Shown here: positions 1 to 6,729 of the stretch, piece after piece | Numbering within the stretch: position 1 is the stretch's first letter | Layout: each line of letters opens with the position of its first letter | Assembly (NCBI GenBank): GCA_004212135.1 | Contig: RXIE01000033.1 | Span: 1 to 12,120 of the forward strand | Direction of reading: 5' to 3' | Length of the DNA: 12,120 bases | DNA from: Candidatus Methanophagales archaeon ANME-1-THS | GTDB taxonomy: Archaea > Halobacteriota > Syntropharchaeia > Alkanophagales > Methanospirareceae | The notes under the pieces: generated by a model | The model's input: only the letters and a program-made list of their open reading frames with translations | Databases searched by the model: none | Told to the model about the DNA's origin: nothing | Translations under genes and position numbers: made by a program

Positions 1-1
1 G

Positions 2-73
2 AAGGCAGGTGCAATACTGACGATCATCTTCATCATGATTGCCGTCGGGCTCATTTATTTCTTCTACGTGTAG
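2..73 (+). CDS. C-terminal end of a membrane protein (partial, runs off the left edge)
   Basis: An open frame entering from the left edge ends at a TAG at 71-73. Its last 23 residues are almost entirely hydrophobic (AGAILTIIFIMIAVGLIYFF, then Y-V), which reads as one transmembrane helix ending right at the C-terminus. That is common in transporter permeases and other integral membrane proteins, but the visible part is too short to name a family. It lies on the same strand as the sulfur operon, about 105 bases upstream. A separate promoter and ribosome binding site before the next gene suggest it need not be in the same transcript. Confidence 0.55.
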   Translation, partial: KAGAILTIIFIMIAVGLIYFFYV

Positions 74-82
74 AGCTATCTG

Positions 83-153
83 TAAAGAGCGCGAAACACT
101 CCGGCAAGCCTGTTCACGCACGCCCTGCAACTTATTTATGGCACCGCTCTTTA
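83..153. promoter_or_regulatory. Promoter region of the sulfur operon with a 9-bp inverted repeat
   Basis: A perfect 9-bp inverted repeat, TAAAGAGCG at 83-91 and CGCTCTTTA at 145-153, brackets the upstream region of the persulfide dioxygenase gene. A TATA-like element, CTTATTTATG, sits at 131-140. The second arm therefore falls about where transcription should begin. A ribosome binding site (AGGAGGG, 164-170) follows eight bases before the ATG at 179. A regulator binding both arms could control the operon, but the arms are 53 bases apart and chance cannot be excluded. Confidence 0.35.
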
Positions 154-178
154 GGAATCCTACAGGAGGGTTTGATGC

Positions 179-1618
179 ATGATTATCCAGCAGTTTTTTG
201 TGAAGGGACTTGCACACAGTTCCTATTTGCTTGGCGGGACCAAGACCTGCGCAGTCATTGATCCCCAGCGTGACGTGGAGCTTTATCTTGAGGCTGCCAA
301 AGCCCTGGACATGGATATCACCCATATTCTGGAGACGCATCTCCATGCTGATTTTGTCTCCGGACATCTCGAGCTCGCGGATCGAACGGACGCGGAGATT
401 TACGTGCCGAAATCGGCACACTGTGACTTCGACCATGAGGGCGTGGCCGAGGGGGACACCTTCGAGCTCGAGGAGGTTCAGGTTCGTGTTCTGGAAACGC
501 CAGGTCATACGCCCGAGCATGTCAGCTATGTGGTTTCGGACAGAACGCGTGGTGACGAGCCGGTGAGTGTCTTCTGTGGCGATACGCTCTTCGTCGGCGA
601 TGTGGGACGACCAGATCTCTTCCCGGGCAGGGCTTGGGAACTGGCGTCGGAGTTGTACGAGAGCCTGCACGAGCAACTTCTCCAATTGCCAGACTTCTGT
701 GAGGTCTATCCAGCACACGGGGCTGGCTCGCTCTGTGGTCGTATGCTTGGCGCGAAGCGGGCAAGCACCATCGGCTATGAACGGAAGTATAATCCCGAAC
801 TGCGGATCGCGGATCGTGAGAAGTTCATCACCTCACTGACCACTGACATGCCCCCCGCCCCGGACCATTTCAGCCGCTGCAGTGAGATCAACCGCCGAGG
901 ACCAGCACTGATACGGACCCTGCCGGTACTGGAGGCGTTGAAGCCGAAGCTCTTCTACGAGCGCTCGAAAGGGGAGGATACGGTCGTTGTGGATGTACGT
1001 GGTTATGATTCCTTTGGGTGCCAGCACGTGCCCGGGGCGTTTCATATCGACTTCGCGGGCAATTTCGCCACCTTCGCGGGCTGGGTACTGCCGCCTGATG
1101 CTGATATTCTCCTGGTGACCGAGAGTAGCGCGCGGGCCAACGAGGCGGTCGTCTGGCTGAGACGAGTGGGGCTCGATCGGGTCATCGGCTATCTTGACGG
1201 CGGGATGTTCGAATGGGCAAAGGCAGGTTTACCAGCGAGGTCCGTCCGGCAGCTATCGATCGAAGCGTTACAGCACGCGATCACGAGCGATCAGAAGATG
1301 GTACTCCTTGACGTGCGAGCGCCGAGCGAATATGCGACGTATCATATCAAAAGAGCGCTCAATATACCCTTCGCCGAGCTCCGGACACGCCACACCGAAC
1401 TTGATCCGGGCACGCCAACGACGGTTATCTGCAATACCGGTCATCGGTCGAGTCTTGCCGCGAGTATCCTGAAACAGCATGGCTTCAAGGAGGTATGTAA
1501 CGTCGCGGGCGGCATGATGGGCTATAACGCGGCAGGCTACGGACTCGAATGTCCGGTCTGCTCCATTCCACATGGGCCGCGTTTCTATCCGTCCGAACGA
1601 GGCGAAAAGGAGGAGTGA
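179..1618 (+). CDS. CstB-like persulfide dioxygenase / rhodanese (MBL-fold sulfurtransferase)
   Basis: This 479-residue protein has the architecture of CstB-type persulfide dioxygenase-sulfurtransferases: an N-terminal metallo-beta-lactamase fold (about 1-240) followed by two rhodanese-like domains (about 255-350 and 365-455). Visible metal-site motifs are THLHADFVSGH (H54, H56, D58), PGH at H110, CGD at D135 and PAH at H180, as in the ETHE1/CstB branch that binds a single iron. The first rhodanese domain has no cysteine in its active loop (TESSARANE) and is probably structural. The second carries CNTGHRS with C418 as the expected persulfide-carrying residue. C186 in GSLCGR may be a second reactive cysteine. 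Family members oxidise low-molecular-weight or protein persulfides to sulfite or thiosulfate in the cytoplasm. The start is set by AGGAGGG at 164-170. The gene ends six bases before a transporter gene, suggesting one transcript. Confidence 0.88.
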   Translation: MIIQQFFVKGLAHSSYLLGGTKTCAVIDPQRDVELYLEAAKALDMDITHILETHLHADFVSGHLELADRTDAEIYVPKSAHCDFDHEGVAEGDTFELEEVQVRVLETPGHTPEHVSYVVSDRTRGDEPVSVFCGDTLFVGDVGRPDLFPGRAWELASELYESLHEQLLQLPDFCEVYPAHGAGSLCGRMLGAKRASTIGYERKYNPELRIADREKFITSLTTDMPPAPDHFSRCSEINRRGPALIRTLPVLEALKPKLFYERSKGEDTVVVDVRGYDSFGCQHVPGAFHIDFAGNFATFAGWVLPPDADILLVTESSARANEAVVWLRRVGLDRVIGYLDGGMFEWAKAGLPARSVRQLSIEALQHAITSDQKMVLLDVRAPSEYATYHIKRALNIPFAELRTRHTELDPGTPTTVICNTGHRSSLAASILKQHGFKEVCNVAGGMMGYNAAGYGLECPVCSIPHGPRFYPSERGEKEE

Positions 1619-1624
1619 TGAGGT

Positions 1625-2143
1625 ATGGATTGGCTCATGATGGAACGCTGGTCTCCCTATGCGGTGGGTATTGGCATTGGTATCCTGAGCTGGTTCGCCT
1701 TTCTGCTTTCGGATAAGCCGATCGGCTGCTCAACTGCATATGCGCGCACGAGCGGTATGATCGAGCGGCTCGTTCGGGGCGACCGGGTACTGAAGAAGGA
1801 GTACTACCAGAAGTTCGAGCCCGTCGTGGACTGGGAGTGGATGCTCGTTGTGGGAGTCGTGATCGGTGCGTTCATTGCTGCGCAGCTCTCGGGCGCCTTT
1901 CACCTGCTCTGGGTGCCGAGCAGATGGGCGGCGAGCTTCGGGCCCAGCCCGGTACTCCGGTGGTTCGTGGCACTCGTCGGCGGCGTTCTCATGGGGCTGG
2001 GTGCACGCTGGGCCGGCGGCTGTACCAGTGGACATGGGATCAGCGGCACGCTTCAGTTAGCAGTGAGCAGTTGGCTGGCGGTCATCTGCTTCTTCATTGG
2101 CGGTATTGCTACGGCGATGCTCATCTTCCACGTGCTCATTTAG
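1625..2143 (+). CDS. YeeE/YedE family sulfur transporter, N-terminal half
   Basis: A 172-residue integral membrane protein with about four hydrophobic helices (near residues 11-29, 72-90, 110-128 and 143-172). It carries the family signature GGCTSGHGISG with C133, and an earlier conserved-looking cysteine, C35, in the stretch KPIGCSTAYA. YeeE/YedE proteins (the TsuA thiosulfate transporter is the studied example) pass thiosulfate or similar sulfur species across the membrane using conserved cysteines. Here the usual single chain of roughly 350 residues is split in two, and this is the first half. The start at 1625 lies six bases after the dioxygenase stop, with GGAGG just inside the end of the upstream gene. 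Substrate is inferred: thiosulfate or another sulfane-sulfur compound is likely given the neighbour. Confidence 0.85.
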   Translation: MDWLMMERWSPYAVGIGIGILSWFAFLLSDKPIGCSTAYARTSGMIERLVRGDRVLKKEYYQKFEPVVDWEWMLVVGVVIGAFIAAQLSGAFHLLWVPSRWAASFGPSPVLRWFVALVGGVLMGLGARWAGGCTSGHGISGTLQLAVSSWLAVICFFIGGIATAMLIFHVLI

Positions 2144-2154
2144 GGGACAAACGC

Positions 2155-2715
2155 ATGTTAACAAAGCTGCATGGGCAGAAGAACCTGCAACTGGTGCTCG
2201 GGCTGCTTATCGGTATCCTTTTCGGCTTCCTGCTGCAGAAAGGGGGTGTAACGGACTATAACGTGATCATTGGCCAGTTGCTGCTCACGGATTTTACGGT
2301 GCTCAGGATCATGCTCTCGGCTTCGATCACGGGCATGCTGGGCGTGCATCTGCTCCGGAGCCTGGGATTGGCTCAGCTCCATCCTAAGCCCGGCTCATTG
2401 GGTGCCACGGTGCTCGGCGGGCTCATCTTCGGTGCCGGGTTCGCGGTACTCGGCTACTGTCCGGGAACCGTTGCGGGCGCTGTGGGTCAAGGCGCGCTTG
2501 ACGCGCTCTTTGGCGGCGTGGTCGGTATCCTGATCGGCTCGGGCATCTTCGCAGCGCTTTATCCACGTCTCCAGCGGTCAGTTCTGCGCATCGGCGAGTT
2601 CGGCGAGCTCACGCTCCCGGAGGCACTCAGGGTCACTAACGCGTGGGTCCTCGTCATCCCGGTCGCGCTTGCACTCACACTCTTGCTCTGGCTCCTGGAA
2701 AACGCGGGCTTCTAA
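2155..2715 (+). CDS. YeeE/YedE family sulfur transporter, C-terminal half
   Basis: A 186-residue membrane protein starting at ATG 2155, eleven bases after the stop of the first half. The open frame extends upstream to 1837, but that part overlaps the preceding gene and reads as an unrelated Arg/Cys-rich shadow, so the internal ATG (weak GGGGA site at 2143-2147) is preferred. Hydrophobic segments lie near 11-29, 50-70, 83-100, 116-136 and 163-182. The second-half signature of the family, GYCPGT with C102, is present. It probably pairs with the preceding protein to form one transporter delivering a sulfur compound to the CstB-like enzyme. Split YeeE/YedE pairs are known in bacteria and archaea, so this is a natural arrangement rather than a frameshift. 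Confidence 0.85.
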   Translation: MLTKLHGQKNLQLVLGLLIGILFGFLLQKGGVTDYNVIIGQLLLTDFTVLRIMLSASITGMLGVHLLRSLGLAQLHPKPGSLGATVLGGLIFGAGFAVLGYCPGTVAGAVGQGALDALFGGVVGILIGSGIFAALYPRLQRSVLRIGEFGELTLPEALRVTNAWVLVIPVALALTLLLWLLENAGF

Positions 2716-2782
2716 TCCCTTATGGCGTAACGTACGGCGTGAGCTGAGGGCCTTATACTTCACGAGGCTGACTGGTGGCTTT

Positions 2783-2863
2783 ATGCCGCTTCAAGTCTTT
2801 CCCGGTACGCAGGTGCTCATGCATGCGCCATACGAGAATGAGAAGAGGAAGGAGGGCGGTTAG
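2783..2863 (+). CDS. Possible 26-residue micro-ORF or gene remnant between the sulfur operon and the accessory region
   Basis: An ATG at 2783 is preceded by GGTGG at 2774-2778, a strong archaeal ribosome binding site, and by a TATA-like TTATACTT at 2753-2760. It opens a 26-codon frame (MPLQVFPGTQVLMHAPYENE, then KRKEGG) ending in TAG. I recognise no family. It may be a true small peptide, the truncated head of a lost gene at the junction between two chromosomal regions, or chance. The rest of 2716-2889 holds nothing else I can support. The two flanking genes converge here. Confidence 0.2.
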   Translation: MPLQVFPGTQVLMHAPYENEKRKEGG

Positions 2864-2889
2864 ATAAGAGGAATGACGGAGAGTCCAAA

Positions 2890-4320
2890 TTACCGTTCTT
2901 GCCACATTATTCTCTTCGGCTTGAACTCACCCGGAGATATCTGATGCAGCCAGTCCACAACTCTCTGTCTGTACTCGACCGCTATATCCATGCACATTTT
3001 GAGTTCATCATTGCCAACCACACCGTGAGGGCAGAGAATTTTTAGCATGCCTGAGGCTATCTTCTTTACGCTCTTCTCATCCCGGATTGTAAGGTTCTCA
3101 GGTTCGCTCTTTAACGCTACTCTCTCCTCCACGAGGCGTTGAAAACTCTCTTTTCGCATCTCGTGCAATATCTCGCAGAAATAGTCTGTAATAAATCCAT
3201 AATCCGTGGATAAGTGGACATCAGTTTGGAGTATTTTTGGCAACTCCCAGCCGGGGATAAAGCCATGGATTCTATCAATGAATGCGGAATCTTTCATATA
3301 AGATGGTAAAACGGACGAGAAATCCTCAGCAGGCACTTCACCCTCCACTTCTACATTCCCCATGAACATTAACGAACATCCGCTCCTCGCTCTTCTTAAC
3401 AGCCCACGCTCGAACTCACCACTTTCCATATAATCTTTCAATTTGCCCATCATCTCATCGGGGTTAGAGAAATTTACCTTGCTAATTTCGTCAAAGATAA
3501 CATAATCCTTGACGCCGATGTCGCCGATTGTTTTAAAAGTTCCATGGAAGAACAATACGGCGGGACTAATTCGACCGCCTGAGTAAAGCCTGGTGTAATA
3601 AGAGATATTCTTTGGCAAGAACGATTTTCCCGTAGCTCGCGGACCGAGTTCGAACATGTTCACATTTTCTTCTATGAGCGGTACGAGCCTCGACAGGAGG
3701 AGCAACCTGCCACGCTCTGTATAAACCTCTGGATTCAATCCAAAGGTATTAATCAAAACAGTTATCCATTCTTCAGTGCTGAATAGTCCTCGTTTCTCTT
3801 TGAATTCCTCTATTTTTATACCTGAATACTGCAACGGCTCAAAGTTAGTAATAAGAACCGGTGACTGGGTTTCCTCTTCCTCTGAAGCGCTCAGGGGCGC
3901 ATATTTTAAGGTCGCGATTCCCCACATACCTGCTTCAAGCAATTCCTTGTGTGTCTCAAGGATAGACTGCATTATCCTCGCATCATGGATTCTCAGGCAT
4001 GGGATTTCTACCTTGTGTATTCCTCTTTTTATATCAACCGAGGTTTTTAACGAATCTAAAAGTGTGTATTCGCCCTTTGTCATCAGTTCATGGAGAATTC
4101 TATCTCGCTCTTTCGGTTCCGGGTAGTATTTCTTGACAAAGTCGGAAAGCGTGGCCAGATCGCTCGGCGTTGGATCCTCGCCGCAGATCTCCTTTATTGC
4201 ATATTCTGAGATAAAACGAGGTAATCGGCTGACCTCTTGAAGTGTGGATAATCTTTTATTTATGATCTCGTTGAGGAATGCGCGCGATAGCTTCTCATTA
4301 ACCTCTTCTCGGAGCGGCAT
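2890..4320 (-). CDS. brxL: BrxL-like AAA+ ATPase lacking the Lon protease domain (COG4930/TIGR02688 family)
   Basis: A 476-residue protein matching the N-terminal and ATPase parts of BrxL, the Lon-like protein of BREX phage-defence systems. The Walker A loop is GPRATGKS (226-233), preceded by the family-typical FEL. Walker B is VIFDEIS (274-280). A sensor-type asparagine lies in FMGNVE (N322), and the family segment FIDRIHGFIPGWELPK spans 348-362. Residues 1-180 correspond to the N-terminal region that in characterised BrxL contributes to DNA binding. Full-length BrxL is near 680 residues and ends in a Lon-type Ser/Lys protease domain. This protein stops shortly after the ATPase module, with no sign of that domain downstream. 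The start ATG has AAAGGGA five bases upstream and a TATA box at 4351-4358. No other BREX gene is visible. It may act as a stand-alone DNA-remodelling ATPase, which is inference. Confidence 0.8.
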   Translation of the reverse strand: MPLREEVNEKLSRAFLNEIINKRLSTLQEVSRLPRFISEYAIKEICGEDPTPSDLATLSDFVKKYYPEPKERDRILHELMTKGEYTLLDSLKTSVDIKRGIHKVEIPCLRIHDARIMQSILETHKELLEAGMWGIATLKYAPLSASEEEETQSPVLITNFEPLQYSGIKIEEFKEKRGLFSTEEWITVLINTFGLNPEVYTERGRLLLLSRLVPLIEENVNMFELGPRATGKSFLPKNISYYTRLYSGGRISPAVLFFHGTFKTIGDIGVKDYVIFDEISKVNFSNPDEMMGKLKDYMESGEFERGLLRRARSGCSLMFMGNVEVEGEVPAEDFSSVLPSYMKDSAFIDRIHGFIPGWELPKILQTDVHLSTDYGFITDYFCEILHEMRKESFQRLVEERVALKSEPENLTIRDEKSVKKIASGMLKILCPHGVVGNDELKMCMDIAVEYRQRVVDWLHQISPGEFKPKRIMWQER

Positions 4321-4350
4321 TTTTCCCTTTTAAATTTATCAACAAGTTAT

Positions 4351-4373
4351 TTATATACCACCCTCTTATATAC
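4351..4373. promoter_or_regulatory. Bidirectional TATA-type promoter with a duplicated TTATATAC box
   Basis: The 62-base gap between two divergent genes contains two copies of TTATATAC, at 4351-4358 and 4366-4373, each reading GTATATAA on the other strand. The left copy is placed for both genes. Toward the minus strand it predicts transcription near 4330, ten bases before the BrxL-like ATG. Toward the plus strand it predicts a start at about 4380, giving a leaderless message for the gene at 4383. Box identity and spacing are seen; bidirectional use is inferred. Confidence 0.55.
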
Positions 4374-4382
4374 ATAACCCCC

Positions 4383-5249
4383 ATGATAGAAACAATAAAG
4401 CAGGATGTGCTGGTAGCCATTGAAGCGCTGAAAAGAGATAATTTCGACCTCGTTAATATAGCTGGGAATCGTATTGCAACCGATTCAATGATTATAAAAA
4501 GAAATGACTTAATTATGGTTGGTTTTCTTCTCAAGGAAGTATCAATTGAAATCAGAAGGGTCAAGGAAGTCAATGAGAGAAATTTGATAAGGTGTAGAGA
4601 AACGGGGAGGAAATTCCTTGAAGGGCTACTGTCTCTACTGGATGAAGAAATAGCCACTAAGGAGATTTGGGAAAGGTATCAAAATTACAAAAGAGAAATC
4701 AAAAGCTATCTTCTCATTGATATTGAATCCTCTCTATATAAAGAAAATCCTGGTTTCACGAAGGAAACAAGAACGATGCTGCTAGAACAGTTAAATGGAA
4801 ACAAAAGATTGCTAACAAAGAGAGATTATAGATTAGTTGAAGGTATAGCTTCTGAAATCTCAAGGGTGATCAATGCTTATGGCTTCTATCCAGAAGATTT
4901 AGTTTTCTATCTGGTGATGAAAGTTTTCAGTAGCTATTACGACTACTTCATCTACGATTATTATTTGGAAGAAAGCAATGAAGAAAAAACGAAGAAGGAA
5001 AAAGAACTAAATTCATACATCGATAAAATTTACGAACTCTTCTCAGCAGGAAACAACTTAAATGAGCTTTATGAGGTATCTGCGAAGATAATAGGGGAAT
5101 TAGGAGCAAGATGGAGAATGTATTTCATTAATCTTGGAGAAATCAGAATGATAGTGGAAAGGAGAGTAGAACTTCCACCCGAAGCAAAAAAGGAAATAGA
5201 GGAAGGGATTGCAGAGGTATTTGAAAGGAAGATAAGAGAAGGTAAATAG
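4383..5249 (+). CDS. Uncharacterised all-alpha protein, first gene of a three-gene PIN operon
   Basis: A 288-residue protein that I do not recognise. Its residue pattern is helical nearly throughout. A helical N-terminal part (1-110) includes the segment NIAGNRIATDSMIIK. A hydrophobic, tyrosine-rich stretch follows around 165-195 (YGFYPEDLVFYLVMKVFSSY), then a lysine/glutamate-rich helix (196-215) and a charged tail. No signal peptide, clear transmembrane helix, zinc motif or nuclease motif is seen. Tests by eye for HEPN (R-x4-6-H) or nucleotidyltransferase signatures fail. No ribosome binding site precedes the ATG, and TATA boxes lie 10-32 bases upstream, so the message is probably leaderless. 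The gene is clearly more AT-rich than the sulfur operon. It is followed after 19 bases by another unknown gene and then a PIN nuclease. It could be an immunity, sensor or adaptor component of that module. Confidence 0.8.
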   Translation: MIETIKQDVLVAIEALKRDNFDLVNIAGNRIATDSMIIKRNDLIMVGFLLKEVSIEIRRVKEVNERNLIRCRETGRKFLEGLLSLLDEEIATKEIWERYQNYKREIKSYLLIDIESSLYKENPGFTKETRTMLLEQLNGNKRLLTKRDYRLVEGIASEISRVINAYGFYPEDLVFYLVMKVFSSYYDYFIYDYYLEESNEEKTKKEKELNSYIDKIYELFSAGNNLNELYEVSAKIIGELGARWRMYFINLGEIRMIVERRVELPPEAKKEIEEGIAEVFERKIREGK

Positions 5250-5268
5250 GAAGAAAATAAGAAGAAGA

Positions 5269-6105
5269 ATGGATAGGATAGAATCAGCAGTTGAGATAAC
5301 TCTGTCAAAATATCCTGGTATTGGGAAGGATGATTTGGTGAGATTATTCACGGATTATATTGAAACGCATCTACCGGATATCGTTGCAAGAGTTAAACTT
5401 CCAAGCAGAATGGAGTTAAAACGCGAATGGTTCTTAGAAAGAAGAAAAACGAAGGAATTTCGTATGTCAGAGGAGGAACTCAGGGAAAGAGAAGCCTTTG
5501 TAAAGTGGTTAGAGAGAATAAAATCGAAAAATAGGGAAAGACCAATTGATGCAGATTTTGTAATTGAAATGGATGGATGGAGTAGGAATAATGTAATGCA
5601 ATTAATGGAACATCCTTTTGCCTCATCTGAGATAGAAATTGACGGAGAAATTTATTCTAAGGACTTTGAGGATGGTTTACAGTCTTTGGGGGATCATACT
5701 CTCTTAGGGGCAATCCCCGAAGTAGAAAGGGCGGTTAGCATTGAGAAAATGCGAGTAGAACGCTTAGACGAGGTGGTAGAATTAATTTCGGAGAGAGCAA
5801 GAGAAGTCTCTCAGAATAGGGTAGAAAAGATTAGCCACTATTATGATGCTGATTTTGGGTTCACTATTGAGGTGGTGGTGAATCAAACAGATAAGGAAGC
5901 GTTTGAAACATGGCTACAGCTTATAGACGAACTAAAATCTTTGGGTTTTGACGTTCTGGTAACCGTAGATTGGACAGGGGGGAATATGCTAAGTGAGGAT
6001 GAACTTGTGCATAAAATGGTGGATGTGATGTTGAAATCCGGCGTCGGGCCGAAAAGAACGGATAGATTCAGCGCGGTCAAGGAGCTAAAGGAAGGGTGGA
6101 TGTGA
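5269..6105 (+). CDS. Uncharacterised protein preceding and overlapping a PIN nuclease gene (candidate antitoxin or partner)
   Basis: A 278-residue protein of unrecognised family. Residues 1-90 are charged and helical (for example RMSEEELREREAFVKWLERI, 65-84). Residues 95-180 are mixed. Residues 195-240 look like a compact beta-alpha-beta unit: strand FTIEVVVN, helix DKEAFETWLQLIDELKSLG, strand FDVLVTVDW. A conserved-looking tail ends in KELKEGWM. No catalytic motif is evident. The start lies 19 bases after the previous stop, behind a purine-rich AGAAGAAG stretch that is only a weak ribosome binding site. Its stop TGA (6103-6105) shares a base with the ATG of the PIN gene, so the two are translationally coupled. 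That arrangement is typical of toxin-antitoxin pairs, but the protein is far larger than VapB-type antitoxins, so antitoxin function is only a hypothesis. Confidence 0.78.
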   Translation: MDRIESAVEITLSKYPGIGKDDLVRLFTDYIETHLPDIVARVKLPSRMELKREWFLERRKTKEFRMSEEELREREAFVKWLERIKSKNRERPIDADFVIEMDGWSRNNVMQLMEHPFASSEIEIDGEIYSKDFEDGLQSLGDHTLLGAIPEVERAVSIEKMRVERLDEVVELISERAREVSQNRVEKISHYYDADFGFTIEVVVNQTDKEAFETWLQLIDELKSLGFDVLVTVDWTGGNMLSEDELVHKMVDVMLKSGVGPKRTDRFSAVKELKEGWM

Positions 6106-6620
6106 TGTTTTACCTGGATACAGATGTTATTTTAGCTTATAATTATGAAACGGAAGTACAACATTGGCGAGCTATAAACTTAATTAAGGATATTGAAGGT
6201 GGTAAATTTTATACTTCACCTTTCGCAATTGTTGAGTTGTATTGCACAGTTTCCAGAGATATAAATAACATCTGTATCCAGGTAAAACATCTCAGAAAAC
6301 AAAAAGAAGAAATCAAAGTGAAAACTGTAGTTGAATATGTTATTCGCAGTTTAAATCTGACTGTATGCTCTGATGGTGTGGCAAATGAAGAGATAGAATG
6401 GCTTGGCGTTAAGGTGTTCTCAAAATATTTTGACGCTATTAAACTGGCGCCAAAGGTGAAGTTACGAACAGGTGATCTCCTTCATGTCGCTTATGCTTGG
6501 CAACTGAAGAACGAAGGAAAGATAGGATATCTAGTGAGTCTTGATGATGATTTTCAAGAAAGGAACGAAGTAATTGAAAACGAGACGGGCATAAAATTGC
6601 TTCCAAATAATTTACAATAG
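6105..6620 (+). CDS. PIN-domain ribonuclease (VapC-like)
   Basis: A 171-residue single PIN domain. The four acidic positions expected for Mg-dependent RNA cleavage are visible: D5 (with D7) in FYLDTDVILAY, E44 in SPFAIVELY, D124 in RTGDLLHVAYA, and D147-D149 in LVSLDDDF. This order and spacing match the family, though the middle is longer than in a compact VapC of about 130 residues. The start chosen is ATG 6105, which overlaps the upstream stop as TGATG and begins exactly at the PIN strand; a GTG at 6096 would add three residues. GGTGG at 6095-6099 can serve as ribosome binding site for the ATG. It is the last gene of a three-gene operon and probably its effector, cutting RNA when the partner proteins release it. 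The partner assignment is inferred. Confidence 0.85.
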   Translation: MFYLDTDVILAYNYETEVQHWRAINLIKDIEGGKFYTSPFAIVELYCTVSRDINNICIQVKHLRKQKEEIKVKTVVEYVIRSLNLTVCSDGVANEEIEWLGVKVFSKYFDAIKLAPKVKLRTGDLLHVAYAWQLKNEGKIGYLVSLDDDFQERNEVIENETGIKLLPNNLQ

Positions 6621-6626
6621 TCGTGG

Positions 6627-6716
6627 TTAGAAAAACATTTTATCATGTGGTGCAATAAGAGCAGTTCCTGCTAAGACCAAAGTTGAACAAATAAGAACCC
6701 AATCACTTGTTTGCAT
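6627..6716 (-). CDS. Possible 29-residue membrane micro-ORF or truncated gene head downstream of the type IIG gene
   Basis: On the minus strand, 13 bases after the stop of the restriction-modification gene, an ATG at 6716 opens a 29-codon frame, MQTSDWVLICSTLVLAGTAL followed by IAPHDKMFF. A polar N-terminus with an early tryptophan, one hydrophobic helix and then an Ala-Pro break resembles the first 25 residues of a class of small single-pass archaeal proteins known to me only by pattern. Those normally continue into a cytoplasmic domain that is missing here. GGAG lies near 6737, farther upstream than ideal. A run of five T on the minus strand (6632-6636) at its end could aid termination. It may be a remnant. 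Confidence 0.3.
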   Translation of the reverse strand: MQTSDWVLICSTLVLAGTALIAPHDKMFF

Positions 6717-6729
6717 AGTTTCAAATATA

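Noticed and set aside
1837..2154. Long upstream extension of the second YeeE/YedE ORF
   Set aside because: It overlaps the first transporter gene in another frame and reads as Arg/Cys-rich text with no family character. ATG 2155 begins the membrane protein.
4383..5249. HEPN or nucleotidyltransferase assignment for the 288-aa protein
   Set aside because: The helical pattern invites it, but no R-x4-6-H or GS-x(n)-DxD motif can be found.
5269..6105. Classical VapB or RHH antitoxin assignment for the 278-aa protein
   Set aside because: It is about three times too long and shows no ribbon-helix-helix, AbrB or Phd-type N-terminus.
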